Counted from the first letter of the stretch, positions 1 through 8,544 are shown. The stretch: 32,637 bases of DNA from QQUJ01 sp050287605 (GCA_050287605.1 JBNKCG010000020.1:1-32637); one strand, 5' to 3'. Numbers and translations: made by a program. Notes: generated by a model from the letters alone, not told the origin.

Positions 1-181
1 GGCCGAAGACCACACCCTGATCCTCATCGAACACGACATGGACGCGGTGTTCGCCGTGGCCGACCGGCTCACGGTGATGGTCAACGGCGCGGTGCTGGAG
101 AGCGGCACGGTGGAGCAGATCCGCACCAGCCGCGCGGTGCAGGAGGCCTACCTGGGCGTGGAGGACGAGACCGATGCCTAA
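1..181 (+). CDS. LivG-type ABC transporter ATP-binding protein, C-terminal end (partial)
   Basis: Only the last 59 codons are in the window; the gene begins upstream. The translated piece contains LIEHDMDAVFAVADRL, which is the Walker B distal strand and the switch (H-loop) histidine of an ABC ATPase. It is followed by the MVNGAVLESGT beta-hairpin and a tail ending in QEAYLG. This is typical of the LivG/BraF family, the ATPases of branched-chain amino-acid or amide ABC importers. The stop overlaps the start of the next ATPase gene by 8 bases, as usual for livG-livF pairs. The substrate cannot be told from this fragment. Family is well supported; specificity is inference. Confidence 0.85.
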   Translation, partial: AEDHTLILIEHDMDAVFAVADRLTVMVNGAVLESGTVEQIRTSRAVQEAYLGVEDETDA

Positions 182-890
182 CCCCCCGCTGCTCGAAGCC
201 CAGGCGATCCACACCTACTACGGCGCCAGCCATATCCTGCACGGGGTGAGCCTCACGGTGCAGCGCGGCGAGACCGTCAGCCTCATGGGCCGCAACGGCA
301 TGGGTAAAACCACCACGCTGCGCTCGCTCATCGGGTTGTCGCCGCCGCGCCGCGGCACGGTGCTGATCGACGGCACGCCCAGTACCGGATTGCCGGTACA
401 TCGCGTGGTGCGCAAAGGCATCGCCTACGTGCCGGAGGATCGCGGCATCTTCCCCACGCTGTCGGTGCGCGAAAACCTGATCATGGCAGCGCGCCGCGGT
501 ACCCACGGGCGCGATGAGTGGGACCTCAAACGGGTGCTCGATCTCTTTCCACGCCTGGCCGAGCGCATCACCAATAGGGGCAACCAACTCTCCGGCGGCG
601 AACAGCAGATGTTGACCATCGCGCGGGCGCTGATGACCAACCCCGAGTTGATCATTCTCGACGAGGCCACCGAGGGACTGGCGCCGCTGATTCGCAAAGA
701 GATCTGGAAGGTGGTACGCCACATCAAATCCACCGGCATCGCAGTGATCATCGTCGACAAGGACGTGAAGGCGCTGCTGGGCGTGTGCGACCGCAACTAC
801 ATCATCAGCAAGGGGCGTATCGTCTACGAAGGCTCCTCCGCCGAACTCAGGGACAAACCGGAGATCCACCAACAGCACCTGGGGGTGTGA
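174..890 (+). CDS. LivF-type ABC transporter ATP-binding protein
   Basis: 238 residues, the usual LivF length. It is the second cytoplasmic ATPase of a HAAT-family importer, energising uptake of branched-chain amino acids or a related amide/acid. Visible motifs are Walker A GRNGMGKTT, signature LSGGEQQ and Walker B LIILDEAT. The H-loop position reads VDKD rather than histidine; LivF proteins commonly lack this His (E. coli has EQN), so this is not damage. The start is an ATG inside the end of the upstream LivG gene, giving an 8-base overlap and probable translational coupling. It is the last gene of the transporter operon. The gap to the next gene holds a short CGGGC/GCCCG hairpin near 907-919. 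Substrate is unknown; the adjacent two-component genes may or may not control it. Confidence 0.9.
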   Translation: MPNPPLLEAQAIHTYYGASHILHGVSLTVQRGETVSLMGRNGMGKTTTLRSLIGLSPPRRGTVLIDGTPSTGLPVHRVVRKGIAYVPEDRGIFPTLSVRENLIMAARRGTHGRDEWDLKRVLDLFPRLAERITNRGNQLSGGEQQMLTIARALMTNPELIILDEATEGLAPLIRKEIWKVVRHIKSTGIAVIIVDKDVKALLGVCDRNYIISKGRIVYEGSSAELRDKPEIHQQHLGV

Positions 891-1011
891 GTCGCGCCGA
901 TGATGCTCGGGCTGCGCCCGAACGGCTCCCGTAGCGTGGACCGGCCCGAAGAATCCCTATCGCAGCCGGGTAGGGTAGGATGGTACTCCTGGAGGCTGAC
1001 GCAACGAGGGC

Positions 1012-2820
1012 GTGGTCGGTTTGGTACGCGTATCCAAAATCTGGCTGTTGCTGCTGGCGCTGGTGGTGATCGGCACACTGGCCGTCGGCGCCATCTACCG
1101 CGCCGCCTATCAGGTGCGCGCCGAGGCGCGCGAGCAGTTCTTCCAGCAGTACAACCGCCAGCAGCTGCTGCTGGCCGAACAGGCCTCGCGCTCGGTGGAG
1201 GACTTTTTCGACACCCTGCGGCGCAACCTGGAATTCGCGGCCAGCCTGTTCGAAAACAGTGTGGTGACACGCGATCGTGCCGAAGTGGTCAAGAGCAGCC
1301 TGGGCAAGCTCTACCAGAGCCTGGCCGACACGGCGGTGATCGATCTGGTGGTCTTCGACCGCGAAGGTACCGTGGTCTCGATCTACCCCCCCGATCCCTA
1401 CACACTGGGACGCAACTACGCTTGGCGCGACTACTATCAGTGGGCGCGAGACAAGGGGCGCAGCGGACAGATGTATATCTCACCCTTCATGCGCCTGGAA
1501 GGTGGGCAATTGCGCGGACACAAGGCGCTCATCGTCGCCGAAGGCATCTACAGCAAGGACGGCCGGTTTCAGGGTGTGGTCGCCATGCCGTTCAACTTCG
1601 ACGATCTGGCGAAGCGCAACATCCTCAACGTGCGTATCGGCGAGCACGGTTACGCATGGCTGGTGGACATGGACGAGCGCACCGTGCTGGTGGATCCCAA
1701 CGGGCGCGTCAACGGCATGAGTTTCAAGGATGCGTTTCTGCCGCGCTGGAAGCAGCTCTACGATCTGCTCCTCTCCACCGCTGCCGGACGCGCCGGTACC
1801 GGTGCCTACGAGTTCGAAGACCCGGCCGATCACCGCCAGACCGTGAGCAAGCTGGTGGCCTATCAGCCGGTGCGCCTCCAGGGGCGACTGTGGACGCTGG
1901 GCGTGGCGACGCCGGTGCGCGAGGTGGAGGCGCAGCTCAGCTCGTTTCTGCAGCGCCAGGAGGTCTTCTCGCTGACGCTGACCGTGGCGGTGGTGGTGGG
2001 GATCATCGTGCTGGCCGGTGCGTTGCTCACCTGGAACCGGCTGCTGTCACGGCGGGTGGAGGTGCGCACGCGCGACCTCGACGAGGCACGCTCCAAACTG
2101 GAGACCACCTTCAACGAACTGTTGGTGGCCAAGAAGCTGGGTGCGGTGGGGCAGTTGGCATTGGGCATCGTCCACGAGATCCGCAATCCGCTCTCCGCCA
2201 TCCGCATGAACATCCAGATGATCCGTAAGAAACTGAGTACCCAACCCAAGCTGCAGGAGCACTTCTCCATGGTGGATGCCGAGGTGCTGCGGCTCAACAA
2301 TCTGCTCAACGATTTGATGGGCTTTGCACGCCCCGGCCCGTTGCGGCTGCAGGAGACCGATCTGGTGGAGGTGGTGCGGCGTATCGCCCGCTTGATGGAT
2401 CAGCGGTTCAAGTCCGAAGCGGTGACGCTGGAGCTGGCGGTACCCAAACGCCTGCCGGCAGTATGCGATGCCGAACAGATCGGCCAGGTGATGCTCAATT
2501 TGGTCATCAACGCCATGGAGGCGATGGCGGGGAACACGACCGCGAAGGTCTTGCGTATCGGCGTGCGGCGTGACGGGAACGTAGTGGTCCTCAATGTGGA
2601 GGACACCGGGCCGGGAATCGCCGTCGAGGACCGCGACAAGCTGTTCGATCCGTTTTTTACCACCAAGACTGCGGGTGGCGGATTAGGATTGTCCACCGTC
2701 CAGAGCATTGTTGCTCACCATCACGGCAGCGTCAGCGCCAGCAATGGTCGTTCCGGCGGTGCGCAATTTACCGTGCGTCTGCCGTTGCGGGGATTGGCTG
2801 AGAACGTGGAATCGTCATGA
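1012..2820 (+). CDS. Membrane sensor histidine kinase (dCache-like sensor, NtrB/DctB-type core)
   Basis: 602 residues. It autophosphorylates on histidine and presumably passes the phosphate to the sigma54 activator encoded next. Order: membrane helix about 10-28, periplasmic region about 30-315, second helix about 320-341, a short coiled linker, HisKA with the H-box VHEIRNPL (His388), and HATPase_c with N-box around Asn500, G1 DTGPG (531-535), F-box FDPFF (545-549) and G2 GGGLGL. The periplasmic part contains NYAWRDYYQWA, reminiscent of the ligand pocket of dCache_1 sensors, so a small organic ligand such as an amino or carboxylic acid is plausible but not shown. The start is a GTG just after GAGGG; the TTG at 1021 has better spacing from that SD, so the exact start is uncertain by three codons. 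The stop overlaps the next ATG (ATGA). Confidence 0.9.
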   Translation: MVGLVRVSKIWLLLLALVVIGTLAVGAIYRAAYQVRAEAREQFFQQYNRQQLLLAEQASRSVEDFFDTLRRNLEFAASLFENSVVTRDRAEVVKSSLGKLYQSLADTAVIDLVVFDREGTVVSIYPPDPYTLGRNYAWRDYYQWARDKGRSGQMYISPFMRLEGGQLRGHKALIVAEGIYSKDGRFQGVVAMPFNFDDLAKRNILNVRIGEHGYAWLVDMDERTVLVDPNGRVNGMSFKDAFLPRWKQLYDLLLSTAAGRAGTGAYEFEDPADHRQTVSKLVAYQPVRLQGRLWTLGVATPVREVEAQLSSFLQRQEVFSLTLTVAVVVGIIVLAGALLTWNRLLSRRVEVRTRDLDEARSKLETTFNELLVAKKLGAVGQLALGIVHEIRNPLSAIRMNIQMIRKKLSTQPKLQEHFSMVDAEVLRLNNLLNDLMGFARPGPLRLQETDLVEVVRRIARLMDQRFKSEAVTLELAVPKRLPAVCDAEQIGQVMLNLVINAMEAMAGNTTAKVLRIGVRRDGNVVVLNVEDTGPGIAVEDRDKLFDPFFTTKTAGGGLGLSTVQSIVAHHHGSVSASNGRSGGAQFTVRLPLRGLAENVESS

Positions 2821-4166
2821 GCAGAGCCCTGGTCGTCGATGACGACACCTCCATCCGCCGCACCCTCGAGCTGCATCTCAACGATGAAGGCTACGAGGTG
2901 CTGACCGCTGCCGACGGGCAGAGCGGTGTGGACCTGGCGTTGGCCGAGGCGGTGGATTTCGTGCTGCTCGACCTGCGGCTGCCGCGCCTGGACGGTTTCG
3001 AGGTGCTGCGCCGGATCAAGGCCGAGAAGCCGGCGCTGCCGGTGGTGGTGATTACCGCCTTCGACGACATGCAGACCGCCATTGAGGCGATTCGCTTGGG
3101 CGCCATCGATCACCTGGGCAAACCGCTCGACCTTGACCAGCTTGACGAAGTGATCGCCAAGATCCTCGAGATGTCGGAATTGGCGGGGCAGGGGTTCTCC
3201 TTCCGCGACGAACCGGCCACGGAGTTTGCGCCCAATACCATCGTCGGACGCAGTAAGGCGATGAAGCAGATCTTCAAGACCATCGGCGCGGTCGCCGATT
3301 CGCGCGCTACGGTGCTGCTTCACGGTGAAAGTGGTACAGGCAAGGAGATGGTGGCGCGCGCCATCCACTTCAACAGCGAATACCGTGATCGTCCGTTCAT
3401 TCCCGTGGTGTGTTCCGCGTTGGCGCCCAATGTGTTGGAGAGCGAGCTGTTCGGGCACGAGAAGGGCGCGTTTACCGGTGCGCATCAGACCAAGCTGGGT
3501 AAGTTTGAGCTGGCCCAGGGCGGCACCTTGTTTCTCGACGAAATCTCGGAGATCTCGCCGGAGATCCAGTTGCGTCTGCTGCGCTTTCTCCAGGAAAAGG
3601 AGTTCGAACGCGTTGGCGGCTTGAAGACTATCAAGGCCGACGTGCGCGTGATTACCGCCTCCAACAAGGATCTCGCCGACCTGGTACGCGACGGCGAGTT
3701 TCGCCGCGATCTCTACTATCGGCTGCGTGTGGTCACCATCGATCTGCCGCCGCTGCGCGAGCGCACCGAGGACATCCCGTTGCTGGTGCAGTACTTCCTG
3801 GCCAAGATCCAGCGCGAGCTGGGTAAAGGCGTGGAGGTGGTGCCGCAGGAGGTGATGCGCCAGATCGCCAGCTATCCGTGGCCCGGCAACGTGCGGGAAC
3901 TGGAGAACGCCCTGCGCCGCGCCGTGCTGCTGTCGCACGGTGAGGTGCTGCTACCCACCGCGCTGCAGCTGGATGCGCCGCGGGAGAGCCAGCAACTGCC
4001 GTTGCTGGTGCGCTCGCTGCAGGAGATCGAGCGCGAGCACATCATCAACATCCTGGCCTACACGCACTACGAAAAGAAACGCGCTGCGGAGATTCTCAAG
4101 ATCTCGCGCCCCACCCTCGACAAGCGGATACGTGAGTACGGCATCGAGATGCCCGGCAAGCCGTAA
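2817..4166 (+). CDS. NtrC-family sigma54-dependent response regulator
   Basis: 449 residues, full length. Receiver domain 1-120 with acidic pocket DDD (8-10) and phospho-acceptor Asp52 in LLDLRLP. Sigma54-interaction AAA+ domain about 140-370 with Walker A GESGTGKE (170-177), the sigma54-contacting GAFTGA loop (217-222) and Walker B LFLDE. A Fis-type helix-turn-helix ends the protein (KKRAAEILKISRPTLDKRI). It activates promoters read by sigma54 RNA polymerase after phosphorylation. The ATGA overlap with the kinase gene makes the pair a cognate two-component system. I found no clear -24/-12 sigma54 promoter nearby, so the target genes are unknown. The intact GAFTGA loop argues that it is a true activator. 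Confidence 0.94.
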   Translation: MSRALVVDDDTSIRRTLELHLNDEGYEVLTAADGQSGVDLALAEAVDFVLLDLRLPRLDGFEVLRRIKAEKPALPVVVITAFDDMQTAIEAIRLGAIDHLGKPLDLDQLDEVIAKILEMSELAGQGFSFRDEPATEFAPNTIVGRSKAMKQIFKTIGAVADSRATVLLHGESGTGKEMVARAIHFNSEYRDRPFIPVVCSALAPNVLESELFGHEKGAFTGAHQTKLGKFELAQGGTLFLDEISEISPEIQLRLLRFLQEKEFERVGGLKTIKADVRVITASNKDLADLVRDGEFRRDLYYRLRVVTIDLPPLRERTEDIPLLVQYFLAKIQRELGKGVEVVPQEVMRQIASYPWPGNVRELENALRRAVLLSHGEVLLPTALQLDAPRESQQLPLLVRSLQEIEREHIINILAYTHYEKKRAAEILKISRPTLDKRIREYGIEMPGKP

Positions 4167-4193
4167 GTCGCCGTAACGCCGGAAGTACCGCGA

Positions 4194-4224
4194 CGCGCCC
4201 TGTCACGCTCTCGTGGGGCGTTTT
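4194..4224 (+). terminator. Probable Rho-independent terminator of the two-component operon
   Basis: Starting 28 bases after the response-regulator stop, CGCCC (4196-4200) pairs with GGGCG (4216-4220). CACG/CGTG form the inner stem, a TGT bulge sits on the left side, and TTTT follows at 4221-4224. The short U-run and the bulge make it moderate rather than strong. Confidence 0.5.
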
Positions 4225-4311
4225 GCGGCGGCCTGTCGTCGGCGCGGCTCACCGATCTCGTCGGTGGTCTTGGCTTACTGGCGGGCGGCGTCGTTTCCGG
4301 GCGCTTCACGG

Positions 4312-4348
4312 TTGCACACCGATTCAGAGCGTCGCATAGTTACGCTCT
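4312..4348 (+). promoter_or_regulatory. Candidate promoter with overlapping inverted repeat upstream of the Cys-rich gene
   Basis: A weak sigma70-like pair is visible: TTGCAC at 4312-4317 and CATAGT at 4335-4340, spaced 17 bases. A perfect 7-bp inverted repeat, AGAGCGT (4326-4332) and ACGCTCT (4342-4348), straddles the -10 position and could be an operator. The -35 matches only 3 of 6 consensus bases, so this is a suggestion. Confidence 0.3.
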
Positions 4349-4372
4349 CGTTGTCGGCACGAGGGCGCAGTT

Positions 4373-4789
4373 ATGACGGCCAAACTGGTGTGTTGGAAGT
4401 GCGGGCACCCGCTGCGCAAAGACCTGCCGCGCACCTTCCCTCGGTTGGAGCAGTGCAAGCAGTGCGGTTGCGATTTGCACGTGTGCCGACTGTGCCGCCA
4501 CTACGCGCCGCGTTATATCAGCCAATGCGATCACGAATTGGCCGAACCGCCGCGCGACCGCGAGCTCGCCAATTTTTGCCAGTACTTCAAACCCGATCCG
4601 TTCGCCTACGTGGGCCGTGAGCAACGCGAGGCCGCTCAGGCCAAACACCAGTTGGATGCGCTGTTCGGGGGCGCGGTGCCGGGGGATGGGGAAGAGGCGG
4701 CGGACGACTCTGCAGCCGCAGCAAAATCTGATCCGTTTGATGCGCTCAACGCGCTTTTCGGCGGCGATGGGAAGGATGGAGATCGTTGA
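4373..4789 (+). CDS. Conserved-type small Cys-rich (zinc-ribbon-like) protein of unknown function
   Basis: 138 residues with nine cysteines in the first 70: CWKC (7-10), CKQCGC (28-33), CRLC (38-41), Cys52 and Cys69. The paired CxxC spacing suggests one or two zinc-binding knuckles. The second half is acidic and low-complexity, with two copies of a short motif: LDALFGG (94-100) and LNALFGG (125-131), each preceded at some distance by DPF (75-77, 120-122). No signal peptide or membrane segment is seen, so it is probably cytoplasmic. The ATG has GAGGG seven bases upstream. I recall similar uncharacterised proteins in beta- and gammaproteobacteria that end in a single L-x-ALFGG-like motif; that comparison is from memory. 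The duplicated tail could be a short docking motif. Function unknown. Confidence 0.8.
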   Translation: MTAKLVCWKCGHPLRKDLPRTFPRLEQCKQCGCDLHVCRLCRHYAPRYISQCDHELAEPPRDRELANFCQYFKPDPFAYVGREQREAAQAKHQLDALFGGAVPGDGEEAADDSAAAAKSDPFDALNALFGGDGKDGDR

Positions 4790-4801
4790 CGCGAAGGCGC
4801 T

Positions 4802-4855
4802 GTAGGAGCGAGCGCTGTCCGGGAAAACACCACCGCGGACAACGCTTGCTCCTAC
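4802..4855. repeat. REP-like hairpin between convergent genes
   Basis: Arms at 4802-4821 and 4836-4855 are inverted copies matching at 18 of 20 positions, starting GTAGGAGCGAGC. This resembles the GTAGGAGCGAGC-type repetitive extragenic palindromes common in Pseudomonas and relatives. It sits between the 3' ends of two convergent genes and may also act as a bidirectional terminator. Confidence 0.65.
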
Positions 4856-4869
4856 GTGTGTGAACGGGG

Positions 4870-6276
4870 CTATTGCGCCGGCGGCAAGAACGGCAACGGC
4901 AATTCCTGATCGTTGACGGTGAGTTTTCCCTGCTCGAAGTGGGCAGTGGAAGCCAGGTTCTGCTCGTCGCGCGTGATCAGGCCCTGTTGGATCAGCGCAG
5001 CGATCTGCTGTTCGGTTGCGTTGTCGACCAGCTGTTGCAGCTCCTCCTCCGACGGCGCCTGGTCACCCTGTTGACCGCTCATGGCCAATTCCCGGTCGAT
5101 CTGCTGTCGGGTGCGTTGGGCGATCAACATGCGTACCAGCGATTCCGGCAACTTGACGCGTGCGTCGGCCTGGAGCTTGGTAAGAAAACCCATGTCGCCC
5201 TGTAGGTCCTCCAAGCGCAGGCCGATGGACTGCACCTTGAAGTTGCCCTCGACATGCCCCTTCGGGGTGTCGATCTGGAGGTTTTCGATAGCCAGGATAG
5301 GGTCGCTCTCCAACAGCAGCGGAAGCTGTGTCATGAGTGTCGACATGACGGCTGTGCCCTGCATCTCGGGCGGGATGTTCTGCGACTGGATCTCGTTGAC
5401 CGCTTTCTGGATTTGTGCCAGCACGGGAGCGTAGAGATTGGCGGCACTGATGCGCAGATCTGCGTCCTTGAACTCCTGACCGTCGAAACTCAAAGCACCT
5501 ACGTGATAGCGTATGGAGGCGGCGACGAGCTGGCCTTCGGCGTTGCTGTTTGCCTCGATGAGCAGGTTGTTCATGGCGAAACTCTTGTCGGTCTCGATCC
5601 CTTTGCCGGTGACTTCCGTTAGCGCCACTTTGACGTTGCCAAGCATCAGGCCCGCGACGCCGCGGTCGTATTGTGTGTCCGCTGTCAGAGTGCCGATCTC
5701 GATGCGTTCGACCTTGCCACCGCTGATCGTGGCGCCCGAAGACTCCCAACGGCTGTCCGCGTGGTCGAAGGCGGCATCGGCGTTGACCACGCCCGAAAGG
5801 CCTCGGAAGTCGATGGCAGGACGGTCTTCCTGCTGCGGAAGCTTCACCGCGGGCAGGTCGAGTAGGGTGCGGGTTGCGCCATCCATTGCCACCAGGGTGC
5901 GCAGACTGGCCGGGTAATTCTGCGGGAAGATCTGCTCGCCGTTGAACAGCACTTGAGTATCGATCTCCGCCAGGCCGAAACCGCCCAGGGAGGTGATCGG
6001 GCCGTGGTGCACCTTGCTGTCCAACGTAAAACGCAACTCGTTGGGAAGCGGCGAGGTCTCGTTCGTGCCGGATGGTATGGGTAGCACCAGCTCGGTGGTG
6101 GCATGCGCACTGAACCAGCCGCGGTCGTAGTTCGCGTTGGTGACCTGCACGCCTTCGCCGCTCAACCGTTCCACCATCTGTTGATAGCGTTCCTGCGCCT
6201 TGCCCCCAACCCAGCGCGGCGCCAAGCCGAACACCACCGCCAGGACCACAACCAGAATGATGAGTACCTTTTTCAT
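4870..6276 (-). CDS. DUF945 (YdgA-family) periplasmic/inner-membrane-anchored protein
   Basis: 468 residues from the chosen start. An in-frame extension to 6435 exists, but the ATG at 6276 has AGAGGG about eight bases upstream and begins a typical signal anchor, MKKVLIILVVVLAVVFGLAP, so the longer form is rejected. After the anchor come the family-like segments ERYQQMVERLSG, TNANYDRGWFSAHATTEL and a long beta-rich region. The C-terminus is Gln/Glu-rich with several helices (about 390-450), ending LPFLPPAQ. DUF945 proteins such as E. coli YdgA are anchored in the inner membrane and face the periplasm; their molecular role is unclear. The gene is monocistronic, convergent with the Cys-rich gene across a REP-like hairpin and divergent from the exonuclease gene. 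Family assignment is by overall pattern, not alignment. Confidence 0.8.
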   Translation of the reverse strand: MKKVLIILVVVLAVVFGLAPRWVGGKAQERYQQMVERLSGEGVQVTNANYDRGWFSAHATTELVLPIPSGTNETSPLPNELRFTLDSKVHHGPITSLGGFGLAEIDTQVLFNGEQIFPQNYPASLRTLVAMDGATRTLLDLPAVKLPQQEDRPAIDFRGLSGVVNADAAFDHADSRWESSGATISGGKVERIEIGTLTADTQYDRGVAGLMLGNVKVALTEVTGKGIETDKSFAMNNLLIEANSNAEGQLVAASIRYHVGALSFDGQEFKDADLRISAANLYAPVLAQIQKAVNEIQSQNIPPEMQGTAVMSTLMTQLPLLLESDPILAIENLQIDTPKGHVEGNFKVQSIGLRLEDLQGDMGFLTKLQADARVKLPESLVRMLIAQRTRQQIDRELAMSGQQGDQAPSEEELQQLVDNATEQQIAALIQQGLITRDEQNLASTAHFEQGKLTVNDQELPLPFLPPAQ

Positions 6277-6415
6277 GTCAGATCCCTCTTTTGGTTTGGC
6301 GCGCAGTGTACCAGGAGTCGCCGCGCGGTGGGGGGGATGCATCACGTTCCCGCGGGGTCGGATCTCCGGCGACAACGCGGGCATAATAGGCGCTTCTGCG
6401 CCATACGGAACCGCC

Positions 6416-6991
6416 ATGTCTGCCCGCAAATCCAAGACCGAAATCTACGTCAGCGTCGACATCGAGGCCGACGGCCCCATCCCCGGCCCGCACTCCATGC
6501 TCAGCATCGGCGCCGTGGCCCTCACCGCGGCGGGGGAGAGCGTCGCTGAATACAGCGCCAATCTAGCGCCGCTGCCCGATGCTGCGCCGCATCCGCGCAC
6601 AGTTGAGTGGTGGGCGCAGTTTCCCGATGCCTGGGCGGCATGCCGGGTCGATCCACGCGATCCGCGGGAGGTGATGGAGGAGTTTGCCGCTTGGGTAGAG
6701 GGTCTGCCCGGTCTGCCTATCTTCACCGCTTGGCCGGCTACCTGGGATTTCATGTGGATTTACTGGTACCTGATCCGCTTCACCGGCAGACGTCCTTTCT
6801 CTGAGCACGGGATCGACGTGCGCTCCTACGCCATGGGCGTGCGCAAGCGCGATTTCATGAAATGCGGTAAGAACTACCTGCCGCAGCGTTGGATTCCGGA
6901 GCAGAAGCACTCTCACGTGGCCGTGGAGGATGCCCGCGAACAGGGGCTGTTGTTCGTCAATATGCTCCGGGAGAACACGGCCGAGCGCTGA
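6416..6991 (+). CDS. DEDDh-family 3'-5' exonuclease
   Basis: 191 residues from the ATG at 6416; the frame stays open upstream to 6200, but that part overlaps the divergent gene's start and has no exonuclease character. Exo I motif is VSVDIEADG (Asp15, Glu17). Exo II lies in FTAWPATWDFMW. Exo III is HSHVAVEDAREQG, with the catalytic His five residues before Asp. Together these are the DEDDh metal ligands of the DnaQ/RNase T superfamily, which removes nucleotides from 3' ends of DNA or RNA. Length and absence of other domains suggest a stand-alone trimming enzyme rather than a polymerase proofreading subunit. Whether the substrate is DNA or RNA cannot be told. A CATAAT hexamer at 6382-6387 could be the -10 element. 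Confidence 0.85.
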   Translation: MSARKSKTEIYVSVDIEADGPIPGPHSMLSIGAVALTAAGESVAEYSANLAPLPDAAPHPRTVEWWAQFPDAWAACRVDPRDPREVMEEFAAWVEGLPGLPIFTAWPATWDFMWIYWYLIRFTGRRPFSEHGIDVRSYAMGVRKRDFMKCGKNYLPQRWIPEQKHSHVAVEDAREQGLLFVNMLRENTAER

Positions 6992-7202
6992 TCCGGTGCT
7001 TCGCTGAAGCGGCGGGAGCCGCGATGGCGCCCGGTTCACCCGGAACGAAGAGACGAATCGTCGCGAACGGCACAATTCACTCAGGTTATTTATGCAACAG
7101 ACGATGTATGTTCAATTAGGTGTACGGTCGGCTTGAACCGAGGCGGCAGTCGGGTCGACACACAGTTAACCATAAGATCCGAGGCTTGGAAGGGGTGACA
7201 AG

Positions 7203-8507
7203 ATGGGGAACGCTTATTCAGCTTCGGCACGACCGTTTGAGGCGGTACTTCTTGGCCTGTTGGTCCTGCTGGCGGCCAGCCCGCACTCGGCATGGGCAGC
7301 GACCACGAACATGACCAATGCCAATCACCGGATCGATCTCAGCTCCCAGGCCAACAGGGCAGGCGACACCTACTACGTTCGCGGTGATCGCCGCTCCGGC
7401 ACCACGCTGCGTGTGGACTACAAGAATATCGCCAACTTGCAGGATTATGCGTTGGTGGGCGCCAACCTCTATTTCTTCGAATCCGGTGCAACCACTTTCG
7501 GCAGCCGCAGCCACGTGGTGGGGAGGCTGCGCAGCGGGGAAAGCAGCAGGGAAAGCAGCAGGCCGGAAAGGGTGGTCAACCTGGCGCTGGATTTTAGTGC
7601 TGCCTGCGGCAAGCGCGGCGGTCTGGTTGCCGCGATCGAACTGAAAAGCAAGCGAGACGGCAGTTACGTCCATATCAGCCAAGGCCCCAGGCCCGTACCG
7701 TTTTCCGGCGGCGTCATGCCCGCGGTGATCGATTGCGATCAACCGCGGCTGCACCAGATAGCGGATCGTTCACCGTCCCGTTTCAATCACGTCTGTTGGG
7801 ATGCGTCGCCAAACCGGGCAACCGATATTGCTGTGGAGATCCAGGATGCGGGCGGTATCCAATCGGTCGAGTTGATCTCCAGTCAATCGGCACTGCGTGT
7901 TTCGCCGCGGCGCCTGCAGACCGGCGATCTGACGCCCGTGAGCGGACGCGGCGATCGGTACAAAGCAACGTTCAGCATGACGGCATCCAACTCGGCTCCG
8001 CTCAACAATGTCAAACTCACGGTCCGCATCACCGATCTGGCCAATCGCACGGAAACGTCGGATTTCAGCGTGAACCTGCCGGGTAACGGCGAGGACGCGG
8101 TGGTTGTCCAACTGTCACCCGTAAAATCGCCGGTGTTTGTCGGGCAGCGGGCATCCTACGGCGGGACCGTGGAACCGAGAAGCTGTGCGCTCTCGGGGGG
8201 CGGTGCCCGTTTGCAGTGGATGATCGACAAAGTGGCCAGCAAGACCGCGACGCATGCACAGTCGTCGTCCGCCGGTGGCAGCTTCAAATTGAGTGGCAGG
8301 CGCACGCCTTTCATTGCGCCGTTCACTCGCAGCGAGGCGGGTTTCTACCGCTTGAGACTGGTCGATATCTCGACCAATACCACCGTATACACGGCCGCTA
8401 CCGCGATAGAGTACCTGGCGGTTACAACGAGACCCGTTGGATCGAAAGTGTTGCCGGCCCCGGGTACGGGCACCGTACCCTTTAAGAATATCGGTGGGAC
8501 GCGGTGA
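7203..8507 (+). CDS. Exported protein of unknown function with Ig-like beta regions
   Basis: 434 residues that I do not recognise. The start is supported by AAGGGG seven bases upstream. A Sec signal peptide covers residues 1-32: hydrophobic core AVLLGLLVLLAAS, likely cleavage after SAWA. Then comes a segment rich in beta-strand and Tyr (about 40-100), a basic repeat GESSRESSRPERV encoded by a perfect 12-base tandem duplication (7538-7549, 7550-7561), and a central region (about 195-300) whose alternating hydrophobic pattern (ATDIAVEIQDAGGIQSVEL, VKLTVRITDLANRTETSDF) looks like a bacterial Ig/cadherin-like sandwich. A second similar sandwich (about 300-405) includes GFYRLRLVDISTNTTVY. Few cysteines and no membrane anchor suggest a periplasmic or secreted protein. 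It stands alone between the exonuclease and htpX. Codon and base use look like the neighbours, so no clear sign of recent transfer. Confidence 0.7.
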   Translation: MGNAYSASARPFEAVLLGLLVLLAASPHSAWAATTNMTNANHRIDLSSQANRAGDTYYVRGDRRSGTTLRVDYKNIANLQDYALVGANLYFFESGATTFGSRSHVVGRLRSGESSRESSRPERVVNLALDFSAACGKRGGLVAAIELKSKRDGSYVHISQGPRPVPFSGGVMPAVIDCDQPRLHQIADRSPSRFNHVCWDASPNRATDIAVEIQDAGGIQSVELISSQSALRVSPRRLQTGDLTPVSGRGDRYKATFSMTASNSAPLNNVKLTVRITDLANRTETSDFSVNLPGNGEDAVVVQLSPVKSPVFVGQRASYGGTVEPRSCALSGGGARLQWMIDKVASKTATHAQSSSAGGSFKLSGRRTPFIAPFTRSEAGFYRLRLVDISTNTTVYTAATAIEYLAVTTRPVGSKVLPAPGTGTVPFKNIGGTR

Positions 8508-8544
8508 CGTGCTGCGAAAGAGGGTGACGGTCGGGGTGCGAGAT

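Noticed and set aside
900..2228. 442-codon plus-strand frame overlapping the histidine kinase
   Set aside because: Arg/Gly-rich out-of-frame shadow; the kinase frame has all expected motifs.
6276..6435. Longer N-terminus for the DUF945 gene
   Set aside because: The internal ATG has a good SD and starts a signal anchor; the extension has neither and overlaps the exonuclease start.
7024..7119. 31-codon ORF before the exported protein gene
   Set aside because: Only a modest SD (GGGAG); no feature or context support.
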